A program made the position numbers and the translations under genes. Positions 23,576-32,506 of a DNA stretch of 52,561 nucleotides are shown one piece after another. Position 1 is the stretch's first letter; each line of letters begins with the position of its first letter. Source of the DNA: Streptomyces rugosispiralis (GTDB lineage Bacteria; Actinomycetota; Actinomycetes; Streptomycetales; Streptomycetaceae); assembly GCF_024505145.1 (NCBI RefSeq), contig NZ_JANIAA010000055.1, positions 1-52,561 on the forward strand, read 5' to 3'. The notes below the pieces were generated by a model, which was given only the letters and a program-made list of their open reading frames with translations, had not been told where the DNA came from and ran no database searches.

Positions 23576-26500
23576 TTCCCCTTCTTGCATTTATTGTTCC
23601 GAACGTGATCTGGTCTCTGTTCTAGTCCCGTTGGCGGCACAGGCTCACCAAGCTCATTCCTGTTCCGTGCTGAGTTCATGCGTCTTCTGAATTGCTCTGC
23701 CCAGGTTCGCCCAGTTGTAGAATCAGGGTGGACAGCATTCGGGTCGACGTGTTCGATTGCCACGGGCGCCCCAACTTCGCGCGCCGCATCAAGCCTTCGG
23801 TTGTCGTATGACACCAGTTGACCGTCTACCTCCATGACTCTCAAAGCCGCTCCAGGTTGGCGCCAATCCCATTCTCCAGAGCGCATCTTCTCTGCGTAGT
23901 CGTTCGGAGATACGGTGCGTTGTGAAAAGTTTATATCGTTAGGGTTGGCCCATTCTACGCCGTCATCCCCGGCGAGCCCTAGGTGATCACTCCAAGTGTG
24001 GGGATTGTCGACATAGCTTGTCGCATTGGGGGCTGGAACCAATCCGAGCGGGTCAGGGGTGGTGTACCGAGCAGATTCCGGGTCGTAGTGGCGGAAATAG
24101 TTGTAGTGGAGGCCGGTTTCCGGGTCGGCGTATTGGCCGGGGAAGCGGAGGGGGCAGTCGGCTGAGCCGGGTGGGGCGGGGAGGGGGGTGCCCCAGAGGG
24201 TGGTGCGGTGTTGCCAGGCCAGGGTGCCGTCAGGGGTGACCAGTTCGGTGGGGGTGCCGACCAGGTCGGTGATGATGGCGTGGAGGCGGGCGTCGTATTC
24301 CGCTTGGGGGGTGGTCTTGCTCAGGGGCGGGCATGGGGTTTCCGCTGGGGCACCCGGTATGTGGTGCTCGGTTTGGGTCAGGGGGCGGTGGGTGTCCGGG
24401 GCATAGTCCCAGGTCAGTGTTGTGCCATCGGCCGCTGTCTGTTCCGCCAGGCGGGTGCCGTCCCAGGTGAAGTCGATTCGGTCGGCGGCCGTGCCGTCTT
24501 TCGCGAGGCGTTGTTTCGCGGTGCGGCGGCCCAACGGGTCATAGGTGTAGTGCCAGTGGTCGCCGTCCGGGGTTGTCGCGTCCGTCAGGCGGTCTTCGGG
24601 GCTCCAGGTGTAGGTCCACGTTCGGGTCTGGCCGTTCAGCAGCTTGCGGGTGCGGCGGGTGAGGCGGCCCTGGGCGTCGTGTTCGTATGTGGTGCGGCCT
24701 GCTCGGTGGATCACCGTGCCGGTGACCTCGCGGTCGCCGGGCGCCTCATGGCCCGGGGCCGTGGCGTGCGTCAGGTTGCCCGCCGTGTCGTAGGCGTACG
24801 TCTCGGTCCACCCGTGGGCGTGGACCGCCGTCACGCGCCCGACCGGGTCGAGGTCGAAGCGGCGGGTGCCGGACGTCAGCTCGCGGATCTCGGTGAGGTG
24901 GTCGTCGGGGCGGTAGCCGTACGCCCGGTGCTGGACGAGGGCGTTGGCCGGGCCGGTGACGGTCTGGCCCGTCAGGCGGTCCAGGGCGTCCCACGCCTGG
25001 GCCAGGGTCACGTCGTCGCCGAACGTACGTGTCGTCTCGCGGCCCGCCGCGTCGTACGCGAAGTGCAGGGAGTTGTCCGCCGTGGTGAGGGACAGCGGGC
25101 GGCCTGTCGCGTCGTAGGTCCAGGTCGAGCGCAGGCCGCTCGGGGTGATCCGCTCGGTGCGGTTGCCCGCCGCGTCGTATGCGTACGACGTCGTACGGTC
25201 GCCCACCGTCTCCGTCAGAACCCGGCCCCGCGCGTCATACGTGCGGCTCAGCTCCGTGTCCGGGTTCGCCGCCCGCGTCAGGCGGCTCGCCGCGTCGTAC
25301 GCGAACGTCGTCTCCGTGCCGTCCGCCGTGCGCGTGGCGACCGTGCGGCCCAGCGCGTCACGCGTGTAGGCCAGCGATTCGCCCGCGCCGTTCGCCCGGG
25401 ATATCAGGCGGCCCGCCGCGTCGTGCTGGTACGACAGCGTGCGCCCGTTGAAGTCGGTTTCGGCGCTGAGCCGCCCCGCCCCGTCATACGCGTACGTCCA
25501 CGTCAGGCCCTGCGGGTTCGTGACCCCGGTCAGGCGCAGCTCGGTGTCGTACGTGAAGGCGTACGTCGCCCCGTCCGGGTCGGTCCGGGTCGCCGGGAGG
25601 TCGAAGTGGGTGTGGGTGTGGCGGGTGGTGTTGCCCGCCGGGTCGGTGTGTTCCGCGAGGTTGCCCTCGGCGTCCCAGGCCCAGGTCTCGCGGCTGCCGT
25701 CCGGCCGGGTGCGCCAGGCGGGCTTGCCCTCGATGGTCCAGCCTTGGCGGGTGACATGGCCCAAGGGGTCGGTGACGCGCGTGATGCGGCCATGGGTGCC
25801 CCGGCGGACCGTGGTCGTGTTGCCCAACGCGTCGGTGACCTCCACCGGCAGGCCCGCCGCGTCGCATACGACCCGGGTCGTGTGGCCCAGCGCGTCCGTG
25901 ACCGAGGTCAGGTTCCCCGACTCGTCATACGTGTAGTGCGTCTCCGCGCCCATCGGGTCCGTCGTCCGGACGCGGTTGCCCCGTTCGTCGTACGCGTGGC
26001 GCCACACGGCCCCGTCCGGCTCGCGGACCTCCAGCGGCCTGCCGTACGTGTCATACGTGGCCGTGGCCACCGTGCCGTCCGGGCGGGCGACGCGTATCAG
26101 GTTGCCGGAGTCGTCGTGCGTGTAGTGCGTCTCCGCGCCCAGTGGGTCGGTCACCGACAGCGGACGGCGGCCCGGTCCCAGGGCCCACTCGGTGCGGGTG
26201 GTGTGGCCCAGGGCATCGGTGCGGGCCACCGCCCGGTACGCCTCGTCGAAGACATACGTGACGCGGTGGCCGAGCGAGTCCGTGTAGACGGTGGTGCGGG
26301 ACGCCTCGTCGTAGTGGAAGCGGCCGGTCATCATGTCGTCCGAGCCGATGGTGCGCAGCACCCGGCCCCGGTGGTCATAGACGTACCCGAAGCTGGTGCC
26401 GTTGCGGTCGGTCCAGGACGTGACGCGGTGCTGGTCGTCGTAGGTGAACCGCATCGGCTCGGCGGCGGAGTTGAAGACCTCGGTCAGGTCGCCCACCGCG

Positions 26501-28080
26501 TTGTAGCCGAAGGAGACCAGCACGGTCCCTCCCTCGGCGTCACCCACGCCCAGCAGCCGCAGCCCGGTGACGCGCATCAGCTCCGGGTCGGTGTCGATCG
26601 CGATGCGGTACCCGCCGGAGTGCGCCACCTCGCGCGGGGTGCCGTCCTCGTCGTACGTGAAGGTGATGGTCCGGCCGTTGCGGTCCTCGATCACCGTCAG
26701 GGGGAGTTCGTTGCCCGCCAACGGGTCGAAGCGCAGTGTGCGCCCCTGCTCCGGGATCTCGATCCGCATCGCGCCGCCCGCCGCGCCGTCCCAGCGCAGC
26801 GGCCAGCGCGGGCCCCGCGCCGGATAGGTGTCCTCCCCGGGCGTCGGCACCCCGTAGCGCAGCACCATCCCGTCGGCCGTGACGAACACGATCCCGTCCG
26901 CGTCCAGCTCCAGCCGCTGGTCCAGCGTGGCCGCCCAGGTGCGGCCGAACCAGCCGCCGCAGGTGTGCCCGGAGACGAACGTGCGCTCCAGGACCAGGGG
27001 GAGCGCGCCGGGCAGGGACACGTCCGTGGCCGGCATGACCATCTCGCCGGTCGCGACGTCGACCGGGTCGCCCTCGCAGTTCCTGTCACGCGCGTGCTGG
27101 TCGTGTGTGCCCTCACTGTCCGCCCGCCGGGACGCCTCGCCGTCCCGGCCCAGGACCTTCTTGCGGGCCGCCAGCCGCTGGGCGGCGGTCCGGCTCGTCC
27201 CGAGCTCCTTGCGCAGGGCGCTCGCACCGCCCGTGGCCAGGGCGAGCAGCAGCGACGGGGTGATCTCGCCCGCCGCGCGCAGCGGGTCCTTGGACCACAT
27301 GTCCCAGTTCGTGACCGCCTTGGCGAACTCCTTGGGGTGCTGGGCCGCGTACGCCGCGCCGTCCACCATCCCGGCCAGTTGCATCGCGAAGCCCTGGGCG
27401 TCGCCCTTGAGGAGCGAGGCGGGCAGCTCGGCCGCGCCCAGGATGCCGTAGTGGACCTTCCACAGCCCGTCCTTGAGGCCGCCCCCGACCTTCTGCCAGT
27501 TGCTCGGCTTGTTCGGGGCCTTCTCCGCCGCCTTGTCGATCTTCTTCTTCGACGCGTCGACGACCAGCCGCAACTCCTCGATCAGCTTGTCCAGCCGACC
27601 GATACACGCCTCCATCGCGGCGATGCCCGGATCGGTCTCCGAAGGCTTCTCCGGCAACCGCTCGTCGCCGCGCGTCACCGCGTCGTTGTACGACTCGACC
27701 TTCTTGCCGTGCGCCCTGGACGCCGCCCGCGCCGCGTCCGCGTCCTCGATGATCGGCTCACACCGCTTCTGCACCGACCGCAGCTTGGTGGCGTACGCCG
27801 CCAGTGCGCTCGCCGCATGGGTGAACTGGTCATGGCCCGAGGTCAGCTCCTTCGGCAGCCGGTCGACCGCCGTCCGGAACTCGCTCGCGCCCTTGCCGGA
27901 CCAGTCCGCCAGCTCCAGCGGCCGCAGCTTGTCCTTGCCGTCCTGGAAGGCACCCGCGTACGCGCGCAGCTCCAGCACCAGGTCGTCGATGTCGTCCGGA
28001 TTGCCGGGGATCAGATCCTTGGGCTTGGCGTCCTCCGGTATCCGTATCTGCGGGGGCCGCCCCGCGTCCGGATCGCCCAT
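23572..28080 (-). CDS. RHS-repeat polymorphic toxin with type VII-like N-terminus
   Basis: The 1502-residue protein begins with a helical WXG-like domain (Trp60-Ser-Gly62) extending to about residue 330, as in actinobacterial ESX-type substrates. It has no signal peptide. A DUF6531 segment follows (CEGDPVDVATGEMVMP, about 333-345), then about 900 residues of YD/RHS repeats (such as YTHDDSGNL and RVTDPLGHVT) that form a cocoon. The RHS core ends at YTTPDPLGL (about 1345). The last ~150 residues are an unrelated low-G+C tip whose GQLVSYDNRRLDAAREVG resembles the ParB/sulfiredoxin GERRxxAA motif. I infer a nuclease-type toxin released after the core. Confidence 0.9.
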   Translation of the reverse strand: MGDPDAGRPPQIRIPEDAKPKDLIPGNPDDIDDLVLELRAYAGAFQDGKDKLRPLELADWSGKGASEFRTAVDRLPKELTSGHDQFTHAASALAAYATKLRSVQKRCEPIIEDADAARAASRAHGKKVESYNDAVTRGDERLPEKPSETDPGIAAMEACIGRLDKLIEELRLVVDASKKKIDKAAEKAPNKPSNWQKVGGGLKDGLWKVHYGILGAAELPASLLKGDAQGFAMQLAGMVDGAAYAAQHPKEFAKAVTNWDMWSKDPLRAAGEITPSLLLALATGGASALRKELGTSRTAAQRLAARKKVLGRDGEASRRADSEGTHDQHARDRNCEGDPVDVATGEMVMPATDVSLPGALPLVLERTFVSGHTCGGWFGRTWAATLDQRLELDADGIVFVTADGMVLRYGVPTPGEDTYPARGPRWPLRWDGAAGGAMRIEIPEQGRTLRFDPLAGNELPLTVIEDRNGRTITFTYDEDGTPREVAHSGGYRIAIDTDPELMRVTGLRLLGVGDAEGGTVLVSFGYNAVGDLTEVFNSAAEPMRFTYDDQHRVTSWTDRNGTSFGYVYDHRGRVLRTIGSDDMMTGRFHYDEASRTTVYTDSLGHRVTYVFDEAYRAVARTDALGHTTRTEWALGPGRRPLSVTDPLGAETHYTHDDSGNLIRVARPDGTVATATYDTYGRPLEVREPDGAVWRHAYDERGNRVRTTDPMGAETHYTYDESGNLTSVTDALGHTTRVVCDAAGLPVEVTDALGNTTTVRRGTHGRITRVTDPLGHVTRQGWTIEGKPAWRTRPDGSRETWAWDAEGNLAEHTDPAGNTTRHTHTHFDLPATRTDPDGATYAFTYDTELRLTGVTNPQGLTWTYAYDGAGRLSAETDFNGRTLSYQHDAAGRLISRANGAGESLAYTRDALGRTVATRTADGTETTFAYDAASRLTRAANPDTELSRTYDARGRVLTETVGDRTTSYAYDAAGNRTERITPSGLRSTWTYDATGRPLSLTTADNSLHFAYDAAGRETTRTFGDDVTLAQAWDALDRLTGQTVTGPANALVQHRAYGYRPDDHLTEIRELTSGTRRFDLDPVGRVTAVHAHGWTETYAYDTAGNLTHATAPGHEAPGDREVTGTVIHRAGRTTYEHDAQGRLTRRTRKLLNGQTRTWTYTWSPEDRLTDATTPDGDHWHYTYDPLGRRTAKQRLAKDGTAADRIDFTWDGTRLAEQTAADGTTLTWDYAPDTHRPLTQTEHHIPGAPAETPCPPLSKTTPQAEYDARLHAIITDLVGTPTELVTPDGTLAWQHRTTLWGTPLPAPPGSADCPLRFPGQYADPETGLHYNYFRHYDPESARYTTPDPLGLVPAPNATSYVDNPHTWSDHLGLAGDDGVEWANPNDINFSQRTVSPNDYAEKMRSGEWDWRQPGAALRVMEVDGQLVSYDNRRLDAAREVGAPVAIEHVDPNAVHPDSTTGRTWAEQFRRRMNSARNRNELGEPVPPTGLEQRPDHVRNNKCKKGK

Positions 28081-28601
28081 CAGGACTCGTCCCCGTACTC
28101 ACTCTGTAACGTGCGCGCGAACTTCGACAACGCCGTGTCCTCCGGGCGCTTCTCCATTTCCGGCGCGCCCACATGGTCCCAGGACCACTTGCCCGCCGCG
28201 CCCGAGGGGAGCTTGGCCATGTTCTCGTCCGAGGGCCAGAAGTCCTTGATCCGCATCAGATCCGCCAGCATGTACCCGGCTATCGCCTCGTACAGCCGCT
28301 CCACCACCGCGTCCGCGTGATCGGCCAGCTCGCCCATGCCGAAGCCCCACTCCTTGAGGAACCCCTTGCCCGATTCCAGGAGTTCGGGGGCGCCGCAGTG
28401 CTGGAGATAGGCCGTCAGCTTCTCCTGGTGGTTCCTCGCGGCTCGGGCTCCGACGACCGACTCCTCCAGCGGGGCGATCAGGCCCTTCACCGAGGCGATC
28501 TCGATCTTGTAGCCGTCGGCACCCTCGTTGCCGCCGTACTTGCCGTGTTCGCCGCCCTCGCTGGGGGCGCGGTTCACATTCCTCGCGTCGGGATCAGCCA
28601 C
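28080..28601 (-). CDS. helical partner/chaperone-like protein of the RHS toxin
   Basis: The 173-residue, largely alpha-helical protein (EIASVKGLIAPLEESV, FLKEWGFGMGELADHADAVV) has a size and layout like WXG100-related or ESX-associated proteins, but I recognise no exact family. GTG at 28601 follows the SseB-like gene with an 8-nt overlap. Its TGA shares one base with the RHS ATG (TGATG), so translation of all three is coupled. It probably assists secretion or folding of the toxin. This is inference from position. Confidence 0.7.
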   Translation of the reverse strand: MADPDARNVNRAPSEGGEHGKYGGNEGADGYKIEIASVKGLIAPLEESVVGARAARNHQEKLTAYLQHCGAPELLESGKGFLKEWGFGMGELADHADAVVERLYEAIAGYMLADLMRIKDFWPSDENMAKLPSGAAGKWSWDHVGAPEMEKRPEDTALSKFARTLQSEYGDES

Positions 28602-28980
28602 CGTCGGCCCCCTCCGTGTCGCGCAGTGTCGCGGCGTCCAGCAGGAAGGGGCGCTCGCCGAGTGGGTCCACCAGCGCCCGTACGCCCTCGGGCAGCAGGC
28701 CCACCAGGTCCTCGACGGTCGTGGACGCCCATCCGCACGCCCCCGCGAAGCGCGCGAGCCCCTCCAGTGAGGTGAAGACCGGCACCAGCGGGCCGTCTTC
28801 GGCGGTCTCCGAGACCAGGAAGCCCGGCTCCTCCGGACGCTGGAAATACAGCCGCGCCCTCCGCAGCGCCGCCCACTTCTCCGGCTCCGACATCCGCGCC
28901 GCGGTCTCCTGGCGGATGAGGTCCGCCAGTGTCGTTCTGCCCGCCTGACCAGGCGGTCTGCTGTCCCCTCCCCCAAACAT
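28594..28980 (-). CDS. SseB-like (T3SS SseB N-terminal domain) protein
   Basis: The 128-residue protein has the fold-signature segments LYFQRPEEPGFLVSE, PLVPVFTSLEGLARFAG and LLPEGVRALVDPLGERPFLLD of the SseB family. That family in actinobacteria is found beside ESX/type VII loci. The start is uncertain: ATG 28980 (MFGGGD) is used here, and ATG 28989 (MARMFGG) is equally possible. It heads the four-gene toxin operon and overlaps the next gene by 8 nt. Its role is probably accessory to secretion. Confidence 0.75.
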   Translation of the reverse strand: MFGGGDSRPPGQAGRTTLADLIRQETAARMSEPEKWAALRRARLYFQRPEEPGFLVSETAEDGPLVPVFTSLEGLARFAGACGWASTTVEDLVGLLPEGVRALVDPLGERPFLLDAATLRDTEGADGG

Positions 28981-29209
28981 GCGGGCCATCTTCGCACAGG
29001 TGACTGACACCAGTGGTGACCGCCGCGCGACGCGCCGTGATGAATGGGTGGACCTAAAGGTCTGGACCAATATCCGAGATTCACGGACCCGTGAGAGAGG
29101 CCGGGGCCAGGAAGTGCAAGATCGGCAGGGTCTACCGGTTTTGTCCGCGACTGGCTATCCCTGGAAGTGCGGTCCGGGCCAGGGCCGCATTCCTGGAAGG
29201 AGCCCGGTC

Positions 29210-30079
29210 ATGGACGACTGGTACGTGGACGACCGCTGTACCAACTGCGACGTCGCCCGGCAGCTGGCGCCAGAGTTGATCAGCGAGGTCGGCGGGCAGT
29301 CGGAGGTCGTGCGTCAGCCGCGCGACGAGGCGGAGACGCGGCGCCTGCACGCGGCCGTCTTCGCCTGTCCCACCCGCTCGATCCGCCGGACGTCCGGGCC
29401 GCCGGACCGGGCGCTCGACCCGTTCCCCATGGCGCTGGACGACGGGGTGCTGATCTGCGGCCACAATTCCCAGCACACCGCCGGGGCCAACTCCTATCTG
29501 CTGCCGCGGCCGTCCGGCACGGCGATGATGATCGACACGCCGCGCTGGAGCCGGGAGCTGGCCGGGCGTTACGCGGCGTCGGGCCCCGTCACCGATGTGC
29601 TGCTGACCCACCGCGACCACGCCGCACACGGCCGTCGCTACGCGGACCACTTCGGTGCCCGGCTGTGGATCCACGAGGGTGATCTGGACGCGGCGCCCGA
29701 CGCGGACCGGGTGATCCGGGGGTTGGAGCCCGTGGAGATCGGCGAGGGGGTTACGGCCCATCCGCTGCCGGGCCACACCCGGGGCAGTGTGCTCTACCTC
29801 GCGGACGACCGGTACTGCTTCAGCGGCGACAGCATCTACTGGTCGCGCGCGATCGGAGACCTGGCCGTCGCGGAGAGCGTGACCTGGTACTCCATCGAGG
29901 AGCTGGCCGCCTCACTGGCGAGGGTGGCCGGACGGCTGCGTTGCGAGTGGATGCTGCCGGGGCACGGGGACCGGTGCCGTCTGGACGCCGACGAGATGTC
30001 CCGACGTCTGCGGGCGCTGGCGGAGCGCACGGGGCTGCTGCGGCCCCGGCCGATCGACTTCACGGCCGTCCGCTGGTGA
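29210..30079 (+). CDS. metallo-beta-lactamase-fold hydrolase with N-terminal Fe-S-like domain
   Basis: The 289-residue protein begins with a ferredoxin-like segment (Cys10-x2-Cys13 and a Cys53-Pro) that could bind an iron-sulfur cluster. The metallo-beta-lactamase domain follows: THRDHAAH gives His134, Asp136, His137 and His140, then His189 in LPGHTRGS and Asp207 in FSGDSIYW. The first histidine of the usual HxHxDH is replaced by Leu132. The natural substrate is unknown. ATG 29210 follows ggaagga. Its stop codon lies in a 16-bp tandem repeat. Confidence 0.85.
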   Translation: MDDWYVDDRCTNCDVARQLAPELISEVGGQSEVVRQPRDEAETRRLHAAVFACPTRSIRRTSGPPDRALDPFPMALDDGVLICGHNSQHTAGANSYLLPRPSGTAMMIDTPRWSRELAGRYAASGPVTDVLLTHRDHAAHGRRYADHFGARLWIHEGDLDAAPDADRVIRGLEPVEIGEGVTAHPLPGHTRGSVLYLADDRYCFSGDSIYWSRAIGDLAVAESVTWYSIEELAASLARVAGRLRCEWMLPGHGDRCRLDADEMSRRLRALAERTGLLRPRPIDFTAVRW

Positions 30080-30123
30080 CGGAGCGGCCGGGTGACAGAG
30101 AGGCCGGGTATCAGAGAGGTCGT
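30076..30123 (+). repeat. 16-bp tandem repeat on the MBL gene stop codon
   Basis: Three 16-bp units (gtgacggagcggccgg, gtgacagagaggccgg, gtatcagagaggtcgt). The first contains the stop TGA (30077), and the second repeats it in another frame at 30093. Confidence 0.8.
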
Positions 30124-30315
30124 GATCGGGTCCGGCGGGTGCTCGGTGACCACTGGGCTTCTGTAGGAAGTCGACAGGGAGGGACACACGCCCCTGTGGC
30201 TGCCCGATTCCTCCTCGGGGGCCTTGGACCGATAGTTTGCGAGGGTAGGGGTCGGCACGCACTGTGACGTCCGGCTCGACACCGACATGAGAGATCGACA
30301 AGAGAAGGTGGTCCC

Positions 30316-31020
30316 TTGAGCCGCTCGGTTCTCGTCACCGGAGGCAACCGCGGCATCGGCCTCGCCATCGCCCGTGCCTTCGCCGACGCTGGCGACAAGG
30401 TCGCCATCACCTACCGGTCGGGTGAGCCGCCGGCCGGCTTCCTCGCGGTCAAGTGCGACATCACCGAGCCGGAGCAGGTCGAGCAGGCGTACAAGGAGAT
30501 CGAGGAGAAGCACGGCACGGTCGAGGTCCTGGTGGCCAACGCCGGGGTCACCCGCGACCAGCTGCTGATGCGGATGTCCGAGGAGGACTTCGCCGCCGTC
30601 CTCGAGACCAACCTCACCGGCACGTTCCGCGTGGTCAAGCGGGCCAACCGGGGGATGCTGCGGGCCCGTAAGGGGCGCGTGGTGCTGATCTCGTCGGTCG
30701 TCGGGCTGATGGGTTCGGCCGGTCAGGCGAACTACGCCGCGTCCAAGGCGGGCCTGGTGGGCTTCGCCCGCTCCCTCGCCCGCGAGCTGGGCTCGCGCAA
30801 CATCACCGTCAATGTGGTCGCGCCCGGATTCGTCGACACGGACATGACGCGTGCGCTCAACGACGACCAGCGCGAGAACATCGTGAAGCAGGTACCGCTC
30901 GCGCGATACGCGCAGCCCGAGGAGATCGCCGCCTCGGTCCGCTTCCTGGCCTCCGACGAGGCCGCGTACATCACTGGAGCCGTCATCCCTGTCGACGGCG
31001 GATTGGGCATGGGTCACTGA
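30316..31020 (+). CDS. fabG: 3-oxoacyl-[ACP] reductase FabG
   Basis: The 234-residue SDR has TGGNRGIG (8-15), NAG at 75-77, and the catalytic Ser126/127, Tyr140 and Lys144 (YAASK). It reduces 3-oxoacyl-ACP with NADPH in fatty-acid elongation. The start is a TTG at 30316 behind agaaggtgg. It ends 5 nt before fabI, the arrangement of mycobacterial mabA-inhA and of Streptomyces SCO1815-SCO1814. Confidence 0.95.
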   Translation: MSRSVLVTGGNRGIGLAIARAFADAGDKVAITYRSGEPPAGFLAVKCDITEPEQVEQAYKEIEEKHGTVEVLVANAGVTRDQLLMRMSEEDFAAVLETNLTGTFRVVKRANRGMLRARKGRVVLISSVVGLMGSAGQANYAASKAGLVGFARSLARELGSRNITVNVVAPGFVDTDMTRALNDDQRENIVKQVPLARYAQPEEIAASVRFLASDEAAYITGAVIPVDGGLGMGH

Positions 31021-31025
31021 ACGTC

Positions 31026-31796
31026 ATGAGTGGAATTCTCGCTGGTAAGCGCATCCTGGTCACGGGCGTCATCACCGAGGCGTCCATCGCCTTCCACGCC
31101 GCCAAGCTGGCCCAGGAGGAGGGCGCCGAGGTCATCCTCACCGGCTTCGGCCGGGTCTCCCTCGTCGAGCGGATCGCCAAGCGGCTGCCCAAGCCCGCCC
31201 CGGTCATCGAGCTGGACGTGCAGAACCAGGAGCAGCTGGACGGCCTGGCCGACAAGGTGCGCGAGCACCTGGGCGAGGGCGTCGACCTCGACGGCGTGGT
31301 GCACTCCGTCGCCTTCGGCCCGCAGGGCGCGTTCAACTTCCTCGAGGGCACCTGGGAGGACGTCGGCACGGCCGTGCACGTCTCGGCCTACTCCCTCAAG
31401 GCGCTCACCATGGCCTGCCTGCCGGTCATGGAGCGCGGCGGCTCGATCGTCGGCCTGACCTTCGACGCCCAGTTCGCCTGGCCGAAGTACGACTGGATGG
31501 GCGTGGCCAAGGCGGCGCTGGAGTCCACCAACCGCTACCTCGCCCGCGACCTCGGCGAGCGGAACGTCCGCTGCAACCTGGTCTCCGCCGGGCCCATCAA
31601 GTCCATGGCCGCGAAGTCCATCCCCGGCTTCGAGGAGCTCGCGGACGTGTGGAACCACCGGGCCCCGATCGGCTGGGACCTGACCGACCCGGAGCCGGCC
31701 GGCCGCGGCGTCGTGGCCCTGCTGTCCGACTGGTTCCCGCGCACCACGGGCGAGATCGTGCATGTCGACGGCGGTGTGCACATGATGGGTGCCTGA
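31026..31796 (+). CDS. fabI: enoyl-[ACP] reductase (NADH) FabI/InhA type
   Basis: The 256-residue enzyme closely follows InhA: GKRILVTGVITEASIAFHAAK at the N-terminus (nucleotide site), LDGVVHSVAFGP, and the Tyr155-x6-Lys162 catalytic pair in KYDWMGVAKA. It performs the last reduction of each fatty-acid elongation cycle and is the target class of isoniazid adducts and triclosan. It is co-transcribed with fabG. Confidence 0.96.
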   Translation: MSGILAGKRILVTGVITEASIAFHAAKLAQEEGAEVILTGFGRVSLVERIAKRLPKPAPVIELDVQNQEQLDGLADKVREHLGEGVDLDGVVHSVAFGPQGAFNFLEGTWEDVGTAVHVSAYSLKALTMACLPVMERGGSIVGLTFDAQFAWPKYDWMGVAKAALESTNRYLARDLGERNVRCNLVSAGPIKSMAAKSIPGFEELADVWNHRAPIGWDLTDPEPAGRGVVALLSDWFPRTTGEIVHVDGGVHMMGA

Positions 31797-32062
31797 GCCC
31801 ACGGCCGCGCCCATGGCGTTTCCGCGCGACGGCCGCCGTCCCGCTCCCGCGCACCGCGGGTCCGGGCGGCGGCCGTTCCGCGTTCGCGTTCACCCGTTCG
31901 GGGGAGTAGGACGCGCGTACGGGTGGTGAGTACACGCACTCTGGAGTCATACGCCCCGTAACGCCTGATACGCCCCATACCCGAGGTGCTCCTGACACGC
32001 CTCGCACGACGAACCGACTCACCGGAGCGCCGGCGCCGGCGACACGGCCGAGGAGGTCCCGC
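31797..32062. other. intergenic region, no gene seen
   Basis: This 266-bp gap after fabI has no plausible ORF with start signals and no strong terminator. An A/T-richer segment at 31920-31985 probably holds the promoter of the following secreted-protein gene. Confidence 0.4.
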
Positions 32063-32386
32063 ATGCGTACGACCCGCCGTGTCGCGGCCGCGGTGCTGCT
32101 CGTAGCCACGGTGGGTCTGGTCATCGCCGCATCCAGCTCCGCCGCGCAGGACCGGCCCCGGCCGCGCCAGGCCGCCTGCAACACCACGGTGCGCGGCTCG
32201 CACGCCACCGTCGACTGCTTCAACCCCAATCCACGCGTCGACCGGGTGCAGTTGCATGTCGAATGCGCCCACTGGTGGGACCCGGACATGGACGCCCGCC
32301 CGGTGGAGGTCGGCCCGGCGCAGTATGTGCGGCTCGCCGAGCGCTGCTGGAAGGAGATACGGAAGGCATGGGTGAGCCACCGCTGA
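32063..32386 (+). CDS. small secreted protein, function unknown
   Basis: The 107-residue protein has a clear Sec signal (MRTTRRVAAAVLLVATVGLVIAA-type, cleavage near residue 27-29). The mature part contains Cys39, Cys52, Cys68 and Cys95, which could form two disulfides. Trp-Trp occurs in the middle (AHWWDPD). No family is recognised. ATG 32063 follows gaggaggtc. A 12-bp tandem array starts 10 nt after its stop. Confidence 0.78.
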   Translation: MRTTRRVAAAVLLVATVGLVIAASSSAAQDRPRPRQAACNTTVRGSHATVDCFNPNPRVDRVQLHVECAHWWDPDMDARPVEVGPAQYVRLAERCWKEIRKAWVSHR

Positions 32387-32396
32387 GCGCGGGGCC

Positions 32397-32495
32397 CTAC
32401 TACGGCCGCTACTACGGTCACTACTCACTACTACGGTCACTACTACGGCCACTGCTGGGGCCATTGCTACGGCCACTAGCACGGCCGCTACTGGG
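32397..32495. repeat. 12-bp degenerate tandem array between convergent genes
   Basis: About eight units of ctactacggyca type, one shortened to 7 bp and the last incomplete, lie between the stop of the secreted-protein gene (32386) and that of the FadR-type regulator (32507). Read on the minus strand, 3' of the regulator, the units contain repeated TAG and TGA triplets. Confidence 0.85.
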
Positions 32496-32506
32496 AAACG
32501 GGTCGC

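Noticed and set aside
24208..28320. 4.1-kb open frame on the + strand opposite the RHS gene
   Set aside because: It is a shadow of the high-G+C RHS gene. Its translation is Arg/Val/Gly-rich with no domain, while the minus frame has clear RHS repeats.
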